The notes beneath the pieces were generated by a model. The model ran no database searches. It had not been told where the DNA came from and was given only the letters and a program-made list of their open reading frames with translations. Shown here in pieces: positions 63,579 through 64,000 of a DNA stretch of 64,000 bases. Position 1 is the first letter of the stretch. Each line of letters begins with the position of its first letter. Origin of the DNA: Candidatus Bathyarchaeota archaeon (lineage in GTDB: Archaea > Thermoproteota > Bathyarchaeia > Bathyarchaeales > Bathycorpusculaceae); assembly GCA_018396705.1 (NCBI GenBank), contig JAGTQZ010000006.1, positions 62,001 through 126,000 of the forward strand, read 5' to 3'. Made by a program: the position numbers and the translations under genes.

Positions 63579-64000
63579 ATGTCTGAGGAAAGTTTTAGAA
63601 GAAGACGTTCAATTTTTGACTTAATAGACGAGTATTTTGAAAGTCTTGAAGATTGGGCGGAAAGGGTCAGAGAAACATTTCTAGAAAGGCCAAGCTGGAA
63701 TTGTAGAACATGCACAATGGAGCCTCTTCGCGATGTGATGATAACCAGTGACGAAGTTATAATAACCGTTGACTTGCCATATGCGGAGCAGAACACTATA
63801 CAAGTGAAACCAGTCAATAAAGACACCATCGAAGTTTCAGCAAAAATGAGGAGGAAAGTAAGTTTTTATGACTTCGGCATAACCCATTATAAGGGTGAAT
63901 TCCAAAGATTCCAATGTCGAACGAGAATCCCGGTGCCTGTTTACATGGACCGCATGGAAATACGGTTCAAGAGAGGCATTTTAGAAATACGTTTACCAAG
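63579..64000 (+). CDS. Hsp20/alpha-crystallin small heat-shock protein (3' partial)
   Basis: ATG 63579 follows a GGAGGAG site and runs off the right edge after about 140 codons. An acidic/aromatic N-terminal arm of about 50 residues precedes the crystallin domain, which begins D-V-M-I-T-S-D-E-V-I-I-T-V-D-L-P near 52-67 and ends with the G-I-L-E-I-R-L motif at the edge. It is a holdase preventing aggregation. Confidence 0.88.
   Translation, partial: MSEESFRRRRSIFDLIDEYFESLEDWAERVRETFLERPSWNCRTCTMEPLRDVMITSDEVIITVDLPYAEQNTIQVKPVNKDTIEVSAKMRRKVSFYDFGITHYKGEFQRFQCRTRIPVPVYMDRMEIRFKRGILEIRLP

Noticed and set aside
1-64000. tRNA, rRNA, CRISPR and transposon search by eye
   Set aside because: I found no cloverleaf arms with a GTTCRANNC loop, no regularly spaced repeats and no transposase or long terminal inverted repeats; this is a visual negative, not a computed one.

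Overview
The window is chromosomal DNA of an archaeon. It encodes family B DNA polymerase, type IA topoisomerase, topoisomerase VI, aIF2-gamma, aIF5B, ABCE1, a thermosome subunit, CDP-archaeol synthase, AglB, four RNA polymerase-associated subunits (Rpo4, Rpo7, Rpo11, Spt4) and archaeal/eukaryal-type ribosomal proteins (S6e, S24e, S27ae, L10e, L21e). The combination (fused Fae-Hps, RadB, OST3/6-like and PAC4-like proteins, a UbiD enzyme of the archaeal mevalonate route) suggests an uncultured lineage near the TACK archaea, most likely Bathyarchaeia. That placement is inference. TTG and GTG starts are common, and genes are tightly packed with many short overlaps. I see no rRNA, tRNA, CRISPR array or insertion sequence.

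Layout. 1-8 kb: the end of a large Ig-like surface protein, agmatinase, an RsmB-type methyltransferase, PolB, a QueT-type transporter with a structured leader, and a SecB-like small protein. 8-15.5 kb: N-glycosylation (a GPT-like phosphotransferase, AglB, and an OST3/6-like membrane protein further on), topoisomerase I, CarS and RadB. 15.5-26 kb: an RNase H-fold protein with a Clp1/Grc3 kinase, endonuclease III, a PAC4-like protein coupled to a UbiD decarboxylase, a CBS protein, Sua5, thermosome, a phosphoribosyltransferase with Cgi121, a THUMP protein and isoaspartyl peptidase. 26-36 kb: a tiny Glu/Trp microprotein, ABCE1, Top6B-Top6A, aIF5B and an HTH-Fae-Hps fusion. 36-41 kb: S6e, then the conserved information operon aIF2-gamma, PIN, Rpo7, Spt4, dephospho-CoA kinase, S24e, S27ae. 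41-45 kb: a broken PrcB-like gene and L3-L4-L23-L2-S19 on the minus strand. 45-64 kb: APS kinase, a phosphoesterase, a DUF123 nuclease-like protein, a kinase-fold protein, an RNase III-like protein, Rpo11, Csl4, Dph2, PEP synthase, L10e, a dCTP deaminase-like protein, the HemK/RsmA/DUF655/Rpo4/L21e/Pus10 cluster, SRP54, an Xpf-type nuclease, an XPD-type helicase, a PAC2 protein and the start of an Hsp20 gene.

Themes. The genes are mostly core information processing and RNA/tRNA modification (t6A, pseudouridine, m5C, m6,6A, diphthamide). A second set makes the membrane and cell surface: CarS, a mevalonate-route decarboxylase, GPT, AglB, and a sequon-rich surface protein that is a plausible AglB substrate. 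Proteostasis is represented by thermosome, Hsp20, PAC2, PAC4-like and SecB-like proteins. Central carbon metabolism is represented by PEP synthase and Fae-Hps, which links formaldehyde and tetrahydromethanopterin to ribulose monophosphate and hence pentose supply.

The most interesting items are the HTH-Fae-Hps triple fusion with a dyad around its own TATA box, the 24-residue Glu/Trp microprotein, the structured leader ahead of QueT, and the OST3/6-like and PAC4-like eukaryote-type proteins.
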